This document shows, one piece after another, positions 47,502 through 59,004 of a DNA stretch of 64,000 nt. Source of the stretch: Areca catechu (taxonomy: Eukaryota; Streptophyta; Magnoliopsida; Arecales; Arecaceae); NCBI GenBank assembly GCA_021397845.1, contig CM038052.1, positions 149,446,854 through 149,510,853 on the forward strand. The letters run 5' to 3'. The notes under the pieces were generated by a model, which made no database searches, was not told the origin of the DNA, and saw nothing but the letters and a program-made list of their open reading frames with translations. Positions within the stretch are counted from its first letter, which is position 1. Every line of letters starts with the position of its first letter. The position numbers and the translations under genes were made by a program.

Positions 47502-49427
47502 TGATAAGACTATTAAATATCATAATTTAAGCATTAAAATATATACTAATTGATCCATATTTTTTAAGAATTGATATTTTTATTAGTGTTTTGTAGAAAA
47601 GAAGTTCATAAATAGAAAAAATCTTGATTTTTGAAATCCAACAACTCAAATGGTACTCAAATCGGAGTTTAAACGGTCTGAGAATCAAGAAAAAATCAAA
47701 ATAATCAAGATTTAGCATGGATTTTAAAGATTTTAAAGCAGCTGGTCCATGGTGGACCGGCCGCTTGGTTAACAAAAATGTTGGGCAATCTATAGAAGCT
47801 ATTATCCTTAGTGCATAGCACTCTTTTGTGGACCATCTTCCTTCTCAAGCCATATTCTTCCTTCCTTTTGCCGTTGTTGCTGTCGAGAACTCGTTATTGG
47901 CCGGACAACCCACCAAAGAGCCCATCGCCGCTCCTCCCTGATTTGCTATCATCATCATCGATCCACCACACCCCTACCTTCATCCTTCCCACTATCATCA
48001 CTACCCATCACGATGCTCTTTTCCTTCGCCAAGAGATGTCCTCCCTGAATGTTCAAGCACCACCGGCCACTATCGACTTCTCCTTGCTTGAGGCTACTGT
48101 AGCTTACCACAATCTAGCCATTCACATGCTCGTCACTAATCCATCCTATGCATCATCAGCACCTCTCTCCTATCCCAAGCACAACTGCTATCACTTCTAT
48201 CGCTGCTCGTAGTTGCTGGCCTGATCCTGAGTCACCATGCCTCAACCATCACTAACTTCCCCGTTGTCAACCTGCTTTAGTATTTCGTAAGTCATTATTC
48301 TACCATAGCTTGCAAGGATCCATCAGTCCCCTAACCATACCAATGCTTCCCTCGATAGAATTGAATTTGAGTGCAGGAAGGAGTCTGATGCATGTGGCTT
48401 GCGACAATCGAAGAGCTCTCTGGTGAACAGAGAAACAATCAAAAGGCCTATATTGACTTTAACAAATTTTGGACCATGATTTAGATTGGTTTTGGGATGA
48501 TTTAGTAGTAAAAAAATTTAGTAAAAATTTAAGAGTTTGAGAAGAAGTCTGACACCTAGTTTGACACTGATTTGACCTATTTTTCTTCTGTAAAAAGAGG
48601 AGCCCTAGAACGAACCAAGGTGAAGCAGAGAGCCAGCAACCAAGCCATAATATAGTCTTTATTTTATTTTCTTTTATAACTTAGCTTAGTTTGAAAGAGA
48701 GGAAGAATGGTGAACAAAGAAAGATTTCTTCTGGAGATGAGGTGTTGCGATAGTGCTCCGAATCTCCAAGAAGATGTATCTAGGAGCCATGCTTGATTGA
48801 GATATAGTCTATAAAGAAGTACAGGTTTCTGTATTTAAATTTTTGTATTTTTTTCCTACTCTATGTAATTAAATAAAGATTTCAATTTCTTTTCAATTTC
48901 TTTTCTGTTTGATCCTTAAATTAATTATCTATAGGTGGGATGGATTAGATCCTGATATAATATCGTCCATGCTCAACATAGATAATTCATTCTAGGATTT
49001 TCATTTATGTATCCTTTTAGGATCTATTCAACTAAATTGTTGGATAGCCTATACTTGTGGGATAGGCCATGATCTTAATAAATATGGTTGTACTCAGCAA
49101 GATAGCCCATACTAGGGATTAGTTTGTAAGATTTCGAAATAATATAGACTTTGATTGTTGAAATTAAACAAATACATGATTTATGTTTGTGATAACCTAG
49201 AAACTTGAAGGTATCTTTTTATTATATAACCTATTAATTTCATATTTAATTTTTATTAATTAATTTTAATTAAACCATTCCTGCCTTTTAAAATCTAAAT
49301 ATTTATCTCTTTCTTTATTTTCTTTATTAAACAATTATTCTTGATCCCCGAGGATACGATCCCTACTTATTCTAGCTATAGTAGTGAGTTAGATTTTTAT
49401 TTTTGACCATCCTAGGACAAGCGATCA
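47502..49427 (+). mobile_element. LTR of the 47502 element
   Basis: TGATAAG to GCGATCA, 1,926 bp, followed at once by the primer binding site. GAGGATACGATCCCTACTT near 49348 is typical U5 wording of Athila/Tat LTRs. A 133-codon frame inside (47811-48212) has no recognised domain and is likely chance. Confidence 0.85.
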
Positions 49428-49431
49428 AAAT

Positions 49432-49451
49432 TTTGGCACCATTATCAAGGA
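49432..49451 (+). other. Primer binding site of the 47502 element
   Basis: TTTGGCACCATTATCAAGG, a decayed form of the Athila/Tat site TGGCGCCGTTGCCGGGG. Confidence 0.8.
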
Positions 49452-50399
49452 TCTAGGCATAATTATTTTATAAATATATATGTATATATTTATTCCAATT
49501 ATTGCCCTTTTTAGTTTTATTGCCCTTTTTATTTTAGTTGCCTTATTTTTAAAATTTCCTTCTATTCTTGTTAGCATATAAAAAATTACTTTCCTTCTTT
49601 TCATAACTAGCCTTTTTAATTAACCTTTTCTTCCAATTAAATTACATTAAATAATCCAAAAGAAAAAAAAATGCATCTTTTTGTAACATTAATTAATTTA
49701 AAGAAATAAATAATAAATCTTAAAAACTTTCTAACTTTTTTGGATACCTTGTTTTATTTTCATTGCATTCTAATAAAACACCTTAAGGATATAAATCCCT
49801 AAATAATATAAGGTGGGGATCTCACCACCCTTCCTTAGCCCATAAACTATCATCCTTCATACTGCATAGCCTAAACCTTTAATCAAAAATCAATTAGACT
49901 TTGGCCCTAGGACATTCGAATGCATTAGGACAAGGCATCTGGAAGAGTTGAACCGAGTTGGAATTAGCTGGTTAGCTAGTGTCTAGGAAAGGGGCTCAAG
50001 GATAATGTAGTCCTAAAGGAAGGTGATTCTTTAATTGGTTCCATTGACTGATCTGGCAAATTTATTTAGTATCCAAGGAAAGCAATGGGGGACCCCCACT
50101 GACCTTACTCTTACCTAGCCAATTAGCTAGTTAGTTTTTGACTCAAAGGACTCCAAGACGGTCTTGGTAGTTAGGAGCTGTCTAAACATAGGTTAATCCT
50201 AGGGTAGAGAGTCCATTATTCGACAACTTGTTTGCTAACAAAACTTTAATCTAATTAAAACACTCTTCTCTAGTGTCTCTAGATTTAGGACTTCTTAGAT
50301 TCTCATCTTAAGAATTCATCTCTCTTTCTTCCTTCCTCTTCTTCCCCTCTCCTCCTATAAAAAAATCAAAAAATATATTTTCTGCTAAGATAAAATGAT
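49452..50399 (+). other. 5' leader of the 47502 element
   Basis: Non-coding, AT-rich at first. 49795-50170 is the shared leader module, here on the plus strand (AAGGTGGGGATCTCACCACC, AATCAATTAGACTTTGG). It follows the Athila version closely but its hairpin is eroded. Confidence 0.75.
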
Positions 50400-51255
50400 G
50401 ATTGGTCAGATACAGTATAAACCATATAAGATTGTAAGGTTATTGAGTTAAAAATGGATTCTATTGAATGACCCAAAAACCTAATAGATTATTGTTACCC
50501 AGATTCTATTGAACAACTTAAAACCCTATAAGATTATTGGTACATGATTGACTCTATTCAACGATTTAAAATCAAATACCAAGCTAATAATTTTATGAAT
50601 AGATCGCAACCGATGGATATCAATCATAGATTCACTAGATTCAAAGATGCATAAGAGTCTGATGATGATATATTTGCAACTTTGTCCCATAGAATTGAAG
50701 CCCTAGAATGTTAAGGACATACCCAATTGAACCATGTGCATGCACCCATATGCAATGCATGCAATGCACTAGATCATATTATGGAGAAGTGTCCTTACTT
50801 GATGCATCCAACCCAAAATGGGTTTACACGGGATAGTGCAGTTAATGAAAAGTATATGAATGAGTGCAGTTAATGAAAAGTATATGACTAAACTCTATAT
50901 ACCAACCTATAACCTAGGGTGAAAAAAATATCCAAATTTTGCATGGTCACAAGATATACCATTAGAAGCCCATAGTTTTTATCAGCCCTATCAAAGACCA
51001 AACCAAATAGTGAACAATCAACTTGATTTAGATCTTGAGGAAGGAATCAGCATATTAAAAAAAGTCTAGAAACTTTGGCTAAATCCTAAGCTGATCTCAA
51101 TGCTATAATTAATAGCACTAATGCTACCTTAAATAGTTTCATGCAGACCATGGGCCAATAGATAACTTTTAACGACTAGGCTATTTCCTATTTGGAGATG
51201 TAATTGAGCCAATTAGTAGTAGATATAAGTAAAAATGAGCTGCCTAGTCAGCTCA
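50400..51255 (+). pseudogene. Gypsy gag, truncated
   Basis: Many stops, but a zinc knuckle CNACNALDHIMEKC (CX2CX4HX4C) is encoded near 50752-50795. A C-terminal gag segment of Athila/Tat type (SFYQPYQRPNQ, LSQLVVDISKNELPSQLI) runs up to 51255. There the coding sequence stops at the inverted LTR arm. No protease or pol is present. Confidence 0.7.
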
Positions 51256-51658
51256 TTGATGGCTTCTCCAGTCGACGATGGGTTCTCTGTGGCAATAGTG
51301 GTGAAAAGGACAAAGAATATGGCTTGAGAAGGAATATGGTCCACAAAAGAGTGCTGCGGATTGAGGATAATGGCTGCCATAGACCACCCAACATTTCTGT
51401 AAACCAAGCGACCAGTCCACCATGATCGGCTACTTTAAAATCTATGCTAAAACTTGATTATTTTGATTTTTTCTTGATTCTAGGACCATTTGAACTCCAA
51501 TTTGAGTATCATTTGAGCCATTAGATTCCAAAAATTAAACTCTTTTTATCTATGAACTCTTTTTCTATAAAATACTAATGAAAGTCTCAATTTTTAAAAA
51601 TATAGATCAATTAATATATATTTTAATGTTTAAATTGGGATATTTAATAGACTTATCA
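51256..51658 (-). repeat. Inverted U3 arm
   Basis: Reverse complement of about 47502-47905; long shared stretches include CACTCTTTTGTGGACCAT and CCTTCTCAAGCCATATTCTT. It ends CTTATCA at 51658. Divergence between arms looks similar to that of an old LTR pair. Confidence 0.85.
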
Positions 51659-51663
51659 CTCAT

Positions 51664-51845
51664 CTAGGACTTTTAAGAATAAGAAATGTCAAAACCCACT
51701 TAGGACAGTCTTATCCAAGACTTTGGAGTAAAGGGTGTTGAAACCCCACCAGGGATAGCCTCACCTAGCACTTTAGAGATAAGGGGTATCAGAACCCCAC
51801 TTGGGATAGCCTCGTCCAAGACTTTTAAAGATAACCTTAGCTTTC
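51664..51845 (-). repeat. Tandem array, right part
   Basis: Three more short units (CTAGGACTTTTAAGAATAAG.., GATAGCCTCACCTAGC, GATAGCCTCGTCCAAG). It continues the array interrupted at 47501 and borders the Tat pol. Confidence 0.85.
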
Positions 51846-51899
51846 ATCGAGTACTCTCTTTAGAGGTAAAAAGAGAGGTTTCCATTACAAAAAGAAACA

Positions 51900-53289
51900 A
51901 GTATAGTGGCTAAGGATATATCTCGCTAGTAGTATAATTGGAGGTTATCAGAGTTCCAAGTGCAAGCAATAGGGTTGCCATCCAGCTACTCCAAACTATA
52001 AGTGCCTGGTCAAACCACTTCGATAACATAATAGGGTCCTTCCTAGTTTAGGAAGAGTTTTCCATGCTCGTTGGCTGGCTAACAGCTACCTTTCAGAGAA
52101 CATGGTCTCTTGCTAGGAATTTCTTTGCCTTCATGTAGGAGTTGAAGTAGCATGCCATGCATTGTTAATACACAGCCATCTAGACTTGAGCTCTATCCCG
52201 AACCTCTTCCAAGAGATCAAGATTCATCCTTAGGTCTTCTAAATTGCACTGCTTGTCATAAGCTTTGACTTGATGTGATGGCAGGCTCACCTCTAGAGAG
52301 ATGATAGCCTCAGTTTCAAAGGCAAGGTTGAATGGCATCTTGCTAGTCATAAGTCGATGAGTGGTGTAGTAAGCCAAGAGGATGCTAGATAATTTTTCTA
52401 TCTAAAGTCCTCCAACCTTATCTCTCTAGGTCTTCAAACCTTGAAGAATTGTTTGGTTAGTGACTTAAGCTTCCCCATTTGCCTTTGGATGTGTGATTGA
52501 AGTGAAGCAATGGTTGATCCATGAGTCCTTATAGAACTCATCAAAAGATGTGTTGTCAAACTGTCTACCATTATCGATGATGATAATAAGAGAAAGTCCA
52601 AAGTGATAGATGATCGACTTTCAAATGAACTTCTGGGCATCTTGCTTAGTGATCTGGGTCAGAGGTTCCATCTTGACCCACTTGGTGAAGTAATTGTTGG
52701 TGAAAATTAGGAACTTCTTCTTTTTAATGGCCTGTAGGAAAGGATCGAGAATATCTATCCCCCACTGAGCAAAAGGCCATGGAAAGCTTAAGGGGCTAAG
52801 AGATATTGATGGCTGGTGCTAGATGTTGGCATGTCTCTGGCAACAATCAGAGCGCTGCAAGAACTTGACAGCATCGTTGAGGATGTTTGGCGATTAATAT
52901 CCTTGCCTCAAGACCTTATAGGCCAAGATGCAGCCTCCTACATGGCTACCGTAGATCCCTTCATGAATCTTTCAAAGGGCAAAGTATGCTTATAAGGTAT
53001 GAAGGCAATGGAGGAGTGGCATTGAGTAGGCTTGCTTGTAGAGCTTCCCATCGAGTACCATGAACAAGATGGTCTAGCACTTGAGCTTCTTTGCTTCAAC
53101 ATTGTCCTTCGAGAATGTCCCTTCTTATATATAACATATTAGGGGATCCATCTAGCAAGGCTCGCTATCTGCCTGCAAGATTAGAACTGGCTCATCCTCA
53201 ATAGTAGCCTCTTAGGGTTCTCTAGGTAGGTAATCTTTGGGATGTCCACATAACTAGAGGTCACCAGCCTTGATAATAGGTCTGCCTTG
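51900..53289 (-). pseudogene. Tat-lineage gypsy integrase with RNase H end
   Basis: Minus-strand order from 53289: the end of RNase H (LLSRLVTSS, then a linker), an HHCC zinc module (KIHEGIYGSHVGG..CCQRHANI), and the core (PWPFAQWGIDILDPF with the first Asp; IIIIDNGRQFDNTSFDEFYK with the second). Then come AYYTTHRLMTSKMPFNLAFE, ETEAIISLEVSLPSHQV and the C-terminus ending GTLITSNYTTS-like near 51930. The wording is that of Tat/Retand elements. Frameshifts and stops are frequent. The upper end is cut by the LTR of Sirevirus C, and the 3' tandem array lies below it. Confidence 0.85.
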
Positions 53290-54744
53290 TGTTGCCCAGT
53301 TGGCCAACCCAAGAGGGGTAGGTGAATTGGGTATTTAAAACATTTTCACAAGTATGTGCTCTTTTAGAAACTTAGTGTAGTGAGTGATGTGATTTAAATA
53401 TGAGATGCAAAAGCAAGTAAGAAACATAATCAATACAAGCACAAACACCAGAAATTTATAGTGATTCGAAGCAATCCAGCTCCTATGTCCACTATCCAAG
53501 GTACCACTTGGAATTTTTACCATTTTCACCTATGGAATACAGCCGGTTTGTTTTACATCGGGCTCATAAACCAAAACCTAAACTTGGTTTTACACCGGGA
53601 TCACCAAGAACTTAATATAATGTTAGTTTTCTCATGCTTACTAACAATCCAAATTTGGTTTTCAAGGGCTCATCAAAAATCTTAAACAATCCCCAAGATA
53701 CAACCCCTACTATACTTGGATTAACTCAAATAAGGAGTTAAAAATAGATAAACACTAGTGACAAACCAAACTTTGTCGGATGGCTGCAGTTGATGCCCTT
53801 TAAGAAGCCTTCTTGATTGCTTCTTTAATAGTCTTCAAGGCTTCCAAACTTCTTCAATAAATGTCTTAAGTAGCTATGGAAAGTAGGTGTGGATTGGAGA
53901 TCTTCCTTGAATGCTCTTGAAATATTCAATGAACTTTTCTCCTTTTTTTTTCAAAAACTTTCTAAAACTTGATTTTAATCCTTCATTTATAGTATTTTGA
54001 ACTGATCCCAGGTAGAAATGACCGTTGTAGTGCCTTGGGAGTCAAAATATAGCAGTTAGAGCACTTTTCAGATTCAAAAAATTAATTCTAGAACTATCCG
54101 TTACTCACCAAAAACTGGGACTCGAGTCGACTCGGTTGGGTCGAGTCAGCTCGGATTCTCAGACATGTTGAAACTATACTCTATTCAAGTCAGCTCTTCT
54201 CAATCAAGTTGGCTCGCCTGACTAGTTTTTTAGAATTGAGATTTTGCACACTCTGGAAGAGTCGTCTCAGTTGCACATGAGTTGGCTCGGTTGTCTAGTT
54301 CCTAAAAACTATAATTTTGGTACTATGGTCGAGTCAGCTCTAACTTTTCCAAGTCAGCTCGGTAGACAGAGTATTAGAAATACTTGTATTATGCCAGAAC
54401 ATTAAGTCAGCTCTGCTCCTCGAGTCGGCTCGAGTGACTTAAGTCCAAAAGTGTCCAAATTTCTTCAAATAGCTTCCAAACACTATCAACCTTTTTCCTG
54501 TCCTAATCTAAGTAAAATAATATAGAATTACCCCTTTTACAAGAATTTACACTTAAGTTATTTAGGACTTTTGAACATTTTTTTTTCATGATTATATTGA
54601 TATACTATAAGGATTACTAAAATGTAGGTAGAATGATTGTTCTTTTGAAACGTCCTACAAAAGCTTCTCAAACATTCAAAAGTATTAGTAATGAATATAT
54701 GCTCCAATGTTTTGTTATCATCAAAATCATTCCAGGGGTCAACA
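53290..54744 (-). mobile_element. 3' LTR of Sirevirus C
   Basis: 1,455 bp, TGTTG to CAACA with polypurine tract at 54745 on the right. It has the usual edge (GTTGCCCAGTTGGCC..GGTGAATTGGG) and GAGTCGGCTC-type palindromes at 54119-54435. It interrupts the Tat integrase/RNase H gene. Confidence 0.9.
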
Positions 54745-54771
54745 ATCTTCCCCTTTTTGATGATGACAAAA
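54710..54771 (-). promoter_or_regulatory. Polypurine tract of Sirevirus C inside an inverted repeat
   Basis: Arms TTTTGTTATCATCAAAA (54710-54726) and TTTTGATGATGACAAAA (54755-54771) around the LTR end and purine tract. Confidence 0.8.
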
Positions 54772-55374
54772 TACTGGGCATGGAAAAACTTTACAAATAA
54801 GTAGTATATAAACATGTATCAAGAATGTATCAACAAGTATCAAGGCTTTTTGTATCGGAGTCAATATTTGTTAAAGAAACTGTTTTTTCTTTAGAATGTA
54901 TTAAAGCTAGTTGAGTATCAGAGTCAAATATATTGGAGCCAATTAAGTATCAAAGTATATCAGAGCAAAATAAGTTTCTAAAGTGTATCAAAAGCAATTC
55001 ATTTTCATTAATTTATCATCGAGAAAGTATCAGAGTTAGTTGAGCATTAAAATGTATCCGGGTTAATTTAGTTTCATTGATTTCCATGTATCAGAGCTTA
55101 TTGATTTCAAGAAAATATTAGAGCTAACTAATTTTCATTGAATTAGTATTAAAATATATCAGAGCTAAAATCCATTATCTTCCTTGCATAAATAACTTCT
55201 CCCCCTGACTTGCATATTCTCATGAAATTTGAAATTTGAATTTTTCATACACAACATTTTTCAACATTATCCATGCACAACACAAACATTACTCCCCCTT
55301 TTTGTCATCAACAAAAAATGTTTCTTTAAGCATTTAATAATTTTTGAAATAGAGTAAGAATATTAACATGACTT
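54772..55374 (-). other. 3' untranslated region of Sirevirus C, cut by a copia insertion
   Basis: TATCAGAGC on the plus strand at 54958, 55089 and 55157, plus TATCAGAGT variants at 54916 and 55029. Extra polypurine-like tracts lie at about 55200 and 55291. The region ends abruptly where the plus-strand LTR begins at 55375; the env-like gene and pol of C are not seen. Confidence 0.75.
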
Positions 55375-56142
55375 TGTTGAGTCTCAAGTGTTGCATCCAA
55401 GATTCTAGGGGGATGGACCAAGGTTCAAGTTGGTCTAGTTTATCATGATCACCATGATGTATCTAGGGCTAGGAGTGAGTTCGGGATGAGTCCTAGATGT
55501 TAGACTGAGTTTTTGGTCAGTTTGGCCATTAGAGCCAGCTCGGTTATAGTCAGAGTCGACTCTAATGGTTGTCACAGCATGGATGCAGGGAGGAGTTTTC
55601 CTGAGAGTCGGCTCGGATTGCTAGGAGTCAGCTCAATTCTACTAAAAGTCGGCTTAAACTATTGGGAGTCGGCTTGATTCCGCAGAACAGGTAAATAGCA
55701 GTCTGGACGAGTCGACTCAAGGGGTTTGAGCTGACTAATCCAGAGTGCTCTTTGCAGCATGGAGTTGACTTAAGGGGATCGAGCTGACTCTGATGATAGG
55801 ATCTTTTGAATCACGTGTTGCCGCACTGAGAAAGTTTTGGAGGGCTAGGTCCTTTGCGATCTAGGTATATATATATGTAAGTTGGGATGGTTATGAGTGA
55901 GGACAAGAGAGAGGTCATTTGTAATAGTCTAAGGAAATAACTAGAATCAAGAAACCCCTCCATTTCTTCCAGATCTTGTTCTTCCTCCTTTCCCTCTTCT
56001 TCACTTCTTGATCTATCCAAGGGATCAATTGATCTTCAATTGACCTGTATCCTACCATGATCCTTGTGGATCGCTGGCAGAGGGTCTCTCGCACACTTGG
56101 ATCACTTTCGCTGGGCATGGATTCACCGCATCATCTCCATCA
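55375..56142 (+). mobile_element. 5' LTR of a plus-strand copia
   Basis: 768 bp, TGTTGAGTCTC to CTCCATCA, followed by a tRNA-Met primer binding site. A TATATATATAT stretch at 55866-55876 is the likely TATA box. At 55547-55760 it holds GAGTCGGCTC-like palindromes resembling those of the Sirevirus LTRs. Confidence 0.8.
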
Positions 56143-56145
56143 TTT

Positions 56146-56157
56146 TGGTATCAGAGC
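56146..56157 (+). other. Primer binding site (initiator tRNA-Met)
   Basis: TGGTATCAGAGC three bases after the LTR. Confidence 0.9.
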
Positions 56158-56245
56158 GAGGTTGCATGAAGGAAGGAAGATCTCTATATCCAAGAAGTCC
56201 TAGAAGGTAAGATCTAGTACATATTGATTCTACTTGATTGTGGTA

Positions 56246-56816
56246 ATGGCATCAAGCTGTTTCAAGATGGATTTCGAGAAGTATGACGGCAAGAGAAATT
56301 TTACTCTATGGCAACAAAGGGTAAAACACTTGCCGGTTCAACAGAGGATCTACAAGGTCTTGGTTAGGGAGAGACCGGAAAAGATGAATGTTGAGGATTG
56401 AGAAAGTTAGAAGAGATCATATTCAGCACCATCAGGATGTGTTTGGCAGATCAAGTTTTGCCAAAGGTGTGTATCGAGACTACGGCAAAAGGTCTTTGGC
56501 TAAGTTGGAGAACATATATATGGGCAAGAATAAGACAAACAAGTTATGGTTGAAGAAGTAGCTATATAGTCTGAGAATGCCTGAAGGAGGAGACCTCGTT
56601 GCTTACATTCAGAGGTTCAACTAGGTATGTTTTGAGGTGATGAGTCTGGATAGGAAAATCGATGAGGAGGATCGAGCATTGTTGCTATTGTATTCGCTCC
56701 CGGGATCATATGATGATCTAATAACAACCTTGGTATATGGGAAGGAAACCCTGATCTATGAAGAGGTTGGAGTGCTTAGGCCAAATGAGCAAAGGGAGAA
56801 GATCTGCAAAGGAAAT
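56246..56816 (+). pseudogene. Copia gag, truncated
   Basis: ATG at 56246 (MASSCFKMDFEKYDGKRNF, then LWQQRV), the usual opening of Tork/Ale-type copia gag. A frameshift or two follow. The UBN2-type end is in 56637-56810 (DEEDRALLLLYSLPGSYDDL, ITTLVYGKETL). The gene is cut at 56816 by the LTR of Sirevirus D; its remainder would lie beyond the window or is lost. There is no zinc knuckle before the break. Confidence 0.8.
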
Positions 56817-58240
56817 TGTTGCCCAGGTGGCTTCCCAAGAGGGGAGTGAATTGGGATTAAAAACTTTTCATAATAATGTACACTTTCAAATTCTTTTAGT
56901 GTTGTGGTGCAATATGCAATGCGGAAGTAATTAAGTAAAAGCAATAAAGCAATAAGAACACAATCACAAATACAAGGAAATTTAGAGTGGTTCGGAGCAA
57001 CCGGCTCCTACGTCCACTACCCAAGCACCACTTGGGATTTTCACTATATCCCCCAACTGGAATAAAGTTGGATTGTTTTACCAGGCTCATATCCAAACCT
57101 ATACACTTTGGTTTTACCGGGATCACCAAAGAAACCCTAACTTCCTTTGGTTTTAAACGGGATTACCAAATAAAATCCTAACACTTGGTTTTATACCAGG
57201 ATTACCAAGAACCCAACTTAGGTTTTTACAAGGCTCACCTAAAAACCTTCAACCCTCTCTTAAGACATAGCCCCTTGCTGTTCTTAGAGAGAAAACAAAG
57301 ATAGATAAAAGATAAACAAGTAACTACAACAAACCAAGTTTGTTTAAATGTTACCGATGTATATCAAGATGAAGCCAAGCTTTGAATACTCTTTAATGCT
57401 CTTCAAGCTGCTTCTTTGATTCTTCAATGAGTAGATTCAATGATGGAGTAGAGTTGGTGAAGATTTGAATCCTAACTTGAAAGCTCTTTGAGGTAGGTAG
57501 GTGTAAGACTTGAAAGCTCTTTAATATCTCAAGATAATTAAACACTAAAGCTCTAATAATTAATTGATCCTTCAAAAACAATCTCTTTTATAGATTTTCA
57601 AGAGATATGGCCGTTGTAGGGCCTAGGGATTCATGAAAGAGCTGTTGGAGACGAATTGGAGTTCAAAAATCAACTTCAACAACTAGCCAATGGAGTGCAG
57701 AAAACGGCTCCACGAGTCGGCTCGAGATCCATGAGTCAGCTCGAAGTCTCAGACAGCCCAAAATGAAATTCTATAAGAGTCGGCTCTTCAGACTGGAGTC
57801 GGCTTTTGCTTTCAGTCAATTCAAAATGATGAATACCGAGAGTCGGCTCTTGATGCTGAAATACTGAAACTTTCTCCATGCCGTGCCACAACGAGTCAAC
57901 TCTTGATCCAAGAGTGAGCTCTTGCAAATATTCAATTAATGCTTCAAGCTTCTCCAAAAACTCTTCAACATTGAATCAAATAGAAGCTAATCTACATACT
58001 CTTAATTTTACAATTTTTAGCCCATTTTACAAGATTACAATATTGACACAACTAGGGCTTTTACAATTTCAAGTTCACGAAACTTAATACATAATTGAAT
58101 TACCTTCCAATCAATTTGAAAACTATTTTAAACTAAAGATAACCAATTTCTTGCAAAACCTCTCAAGTAGTTTGAAAGAATTAGTATCAAATACGTGCTC
58201 CAATATTTTGTGATCATCAAAATCATTCCAGGGGTCAACA
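56817..58240 (-). mobile_element. 3' LTR of Sirevirus D
   Basis: 1,424 bp, TGTTG at 56817 and CAACA at 58236-58240, purine tract at 58241. Palindrome cluster at 57713-57910. Left flank GAAAT (56812-56816) is copia gag. The 5' LTR lies beyond 64000. Confidence 0.9.
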
Positions 58241-58267
58241 ATTCTCCCCTTTTTGATGATGACAAAA
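58206..58267 (-). promoter_or_regulatory. Polypurine tract of Sirevirus D inside an inverted repeat
   Basis: Arms TTTTGTGATCATCAAAA (58206-58222) and TTTTGATGATGACAAAA (58251-58267). Confidence 0.8.
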
Positions 58268-58937
58268 TACTGGGCATGATTAAAATTTAAAAGCAATTTA
58301 CAATTACAGTATATCCAGATTTATCAAAAGATATTATACATTATGTGTATCACATAGATTAAGTATCAAGGTATCAACATAGTGTGTCACAATGTAGCAA
58401 ATGTAGCAAATGTATCAAATGTATCAAATGTATAATACTGAACACTATTAACACCAAGTATCACATGTATCGATACACTGTATTATCTGTATCATATGAG
58501 CAATAGGTATTGAAACATAATGTATCAACACATAATGTATCAAGAGTATTATATATACAATGCATATCGAAACTTATAAAATTACCAAATATTTGAAGTA
58601 AATTTCATGATAATATATAAGTAAAACTCCCCCTTACTATTTGTAATAGCATTCCTTCTAAGTTTCATCAAATTTTCATGAATCACATGAATCAACATCC
58701 ATATTTTCATTTCAACATTCATATTTTCATTTCAATATTCATATATCAACATTCATATTTTCATAATATAGCCTTTTCAAATTTTCATATAAATTTGTAA
58801 GTTGAACATTCATATTATAGCTTTTTCATGCACAATCTCCATTCTCCCCCTTTTTGTCATCAACAAAAGGTATAGAAGAGAATATTCATTTACAATAATT
58901 CAATCATAACAAAGATAGATATGTAGCATAAAGAAGG

Positions 58938-58983
<46 letters not shown>

Positions 58984-59004
58984 AGTCAGTACATATGTGA
59001 TACT
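58268..59004 (-). other. 3' untranslated region of Sirevirus D
   Basis: Many GTATCA-type units (58318-58560), but the full TATCAGAGC found in A-C is absent. Extra purine tracts near 58629 and 58853. An (AT)n microsatellite of about 40 bases lies at 58939-58979. Confidence 0.7.
58939..58979. repeat. (AT)n microsatellite
   Basis: About 20 uninterrupted AT units in the Sirevirus D 3' UTR. Confidence 0.95.

Larger units (their letters stand above)
47502..51658 (+). mobile_element. Gypsy element with inverted LTR ends
   Basis: 4,157 bp inserted in the tandem array. Left: a full LTR (47502-49427), primer binding site, leader and gag on the plus strand. Right: an inverted copy of the first ~400 bp of the same LTR (51256-51658), so both termini are LTR U3 ends (TGATAAG..CTTATCA). 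Flanks CTTAC (47497-47501) and CTCAT (51659-51663) look like a 5-bp target duplication with two C/T changes. Removing the element and one copy restores the array consensus GATAGCCTCATCTAGG. Confidence 0.85.

Noticed and set aside
47811..48212. 133-codon plus frame
   Set aside because: It is inside the U3/R region of the 47502 LTR; the inverted copy at the right does not preserve it as a protein.
56146..56157. Possible tRNA gene fragment (TGGTATCAGAGC)
   Set aside because: It is the primer binding site, directly after an LTR end; no tRNA cloverleaf surrounds it.
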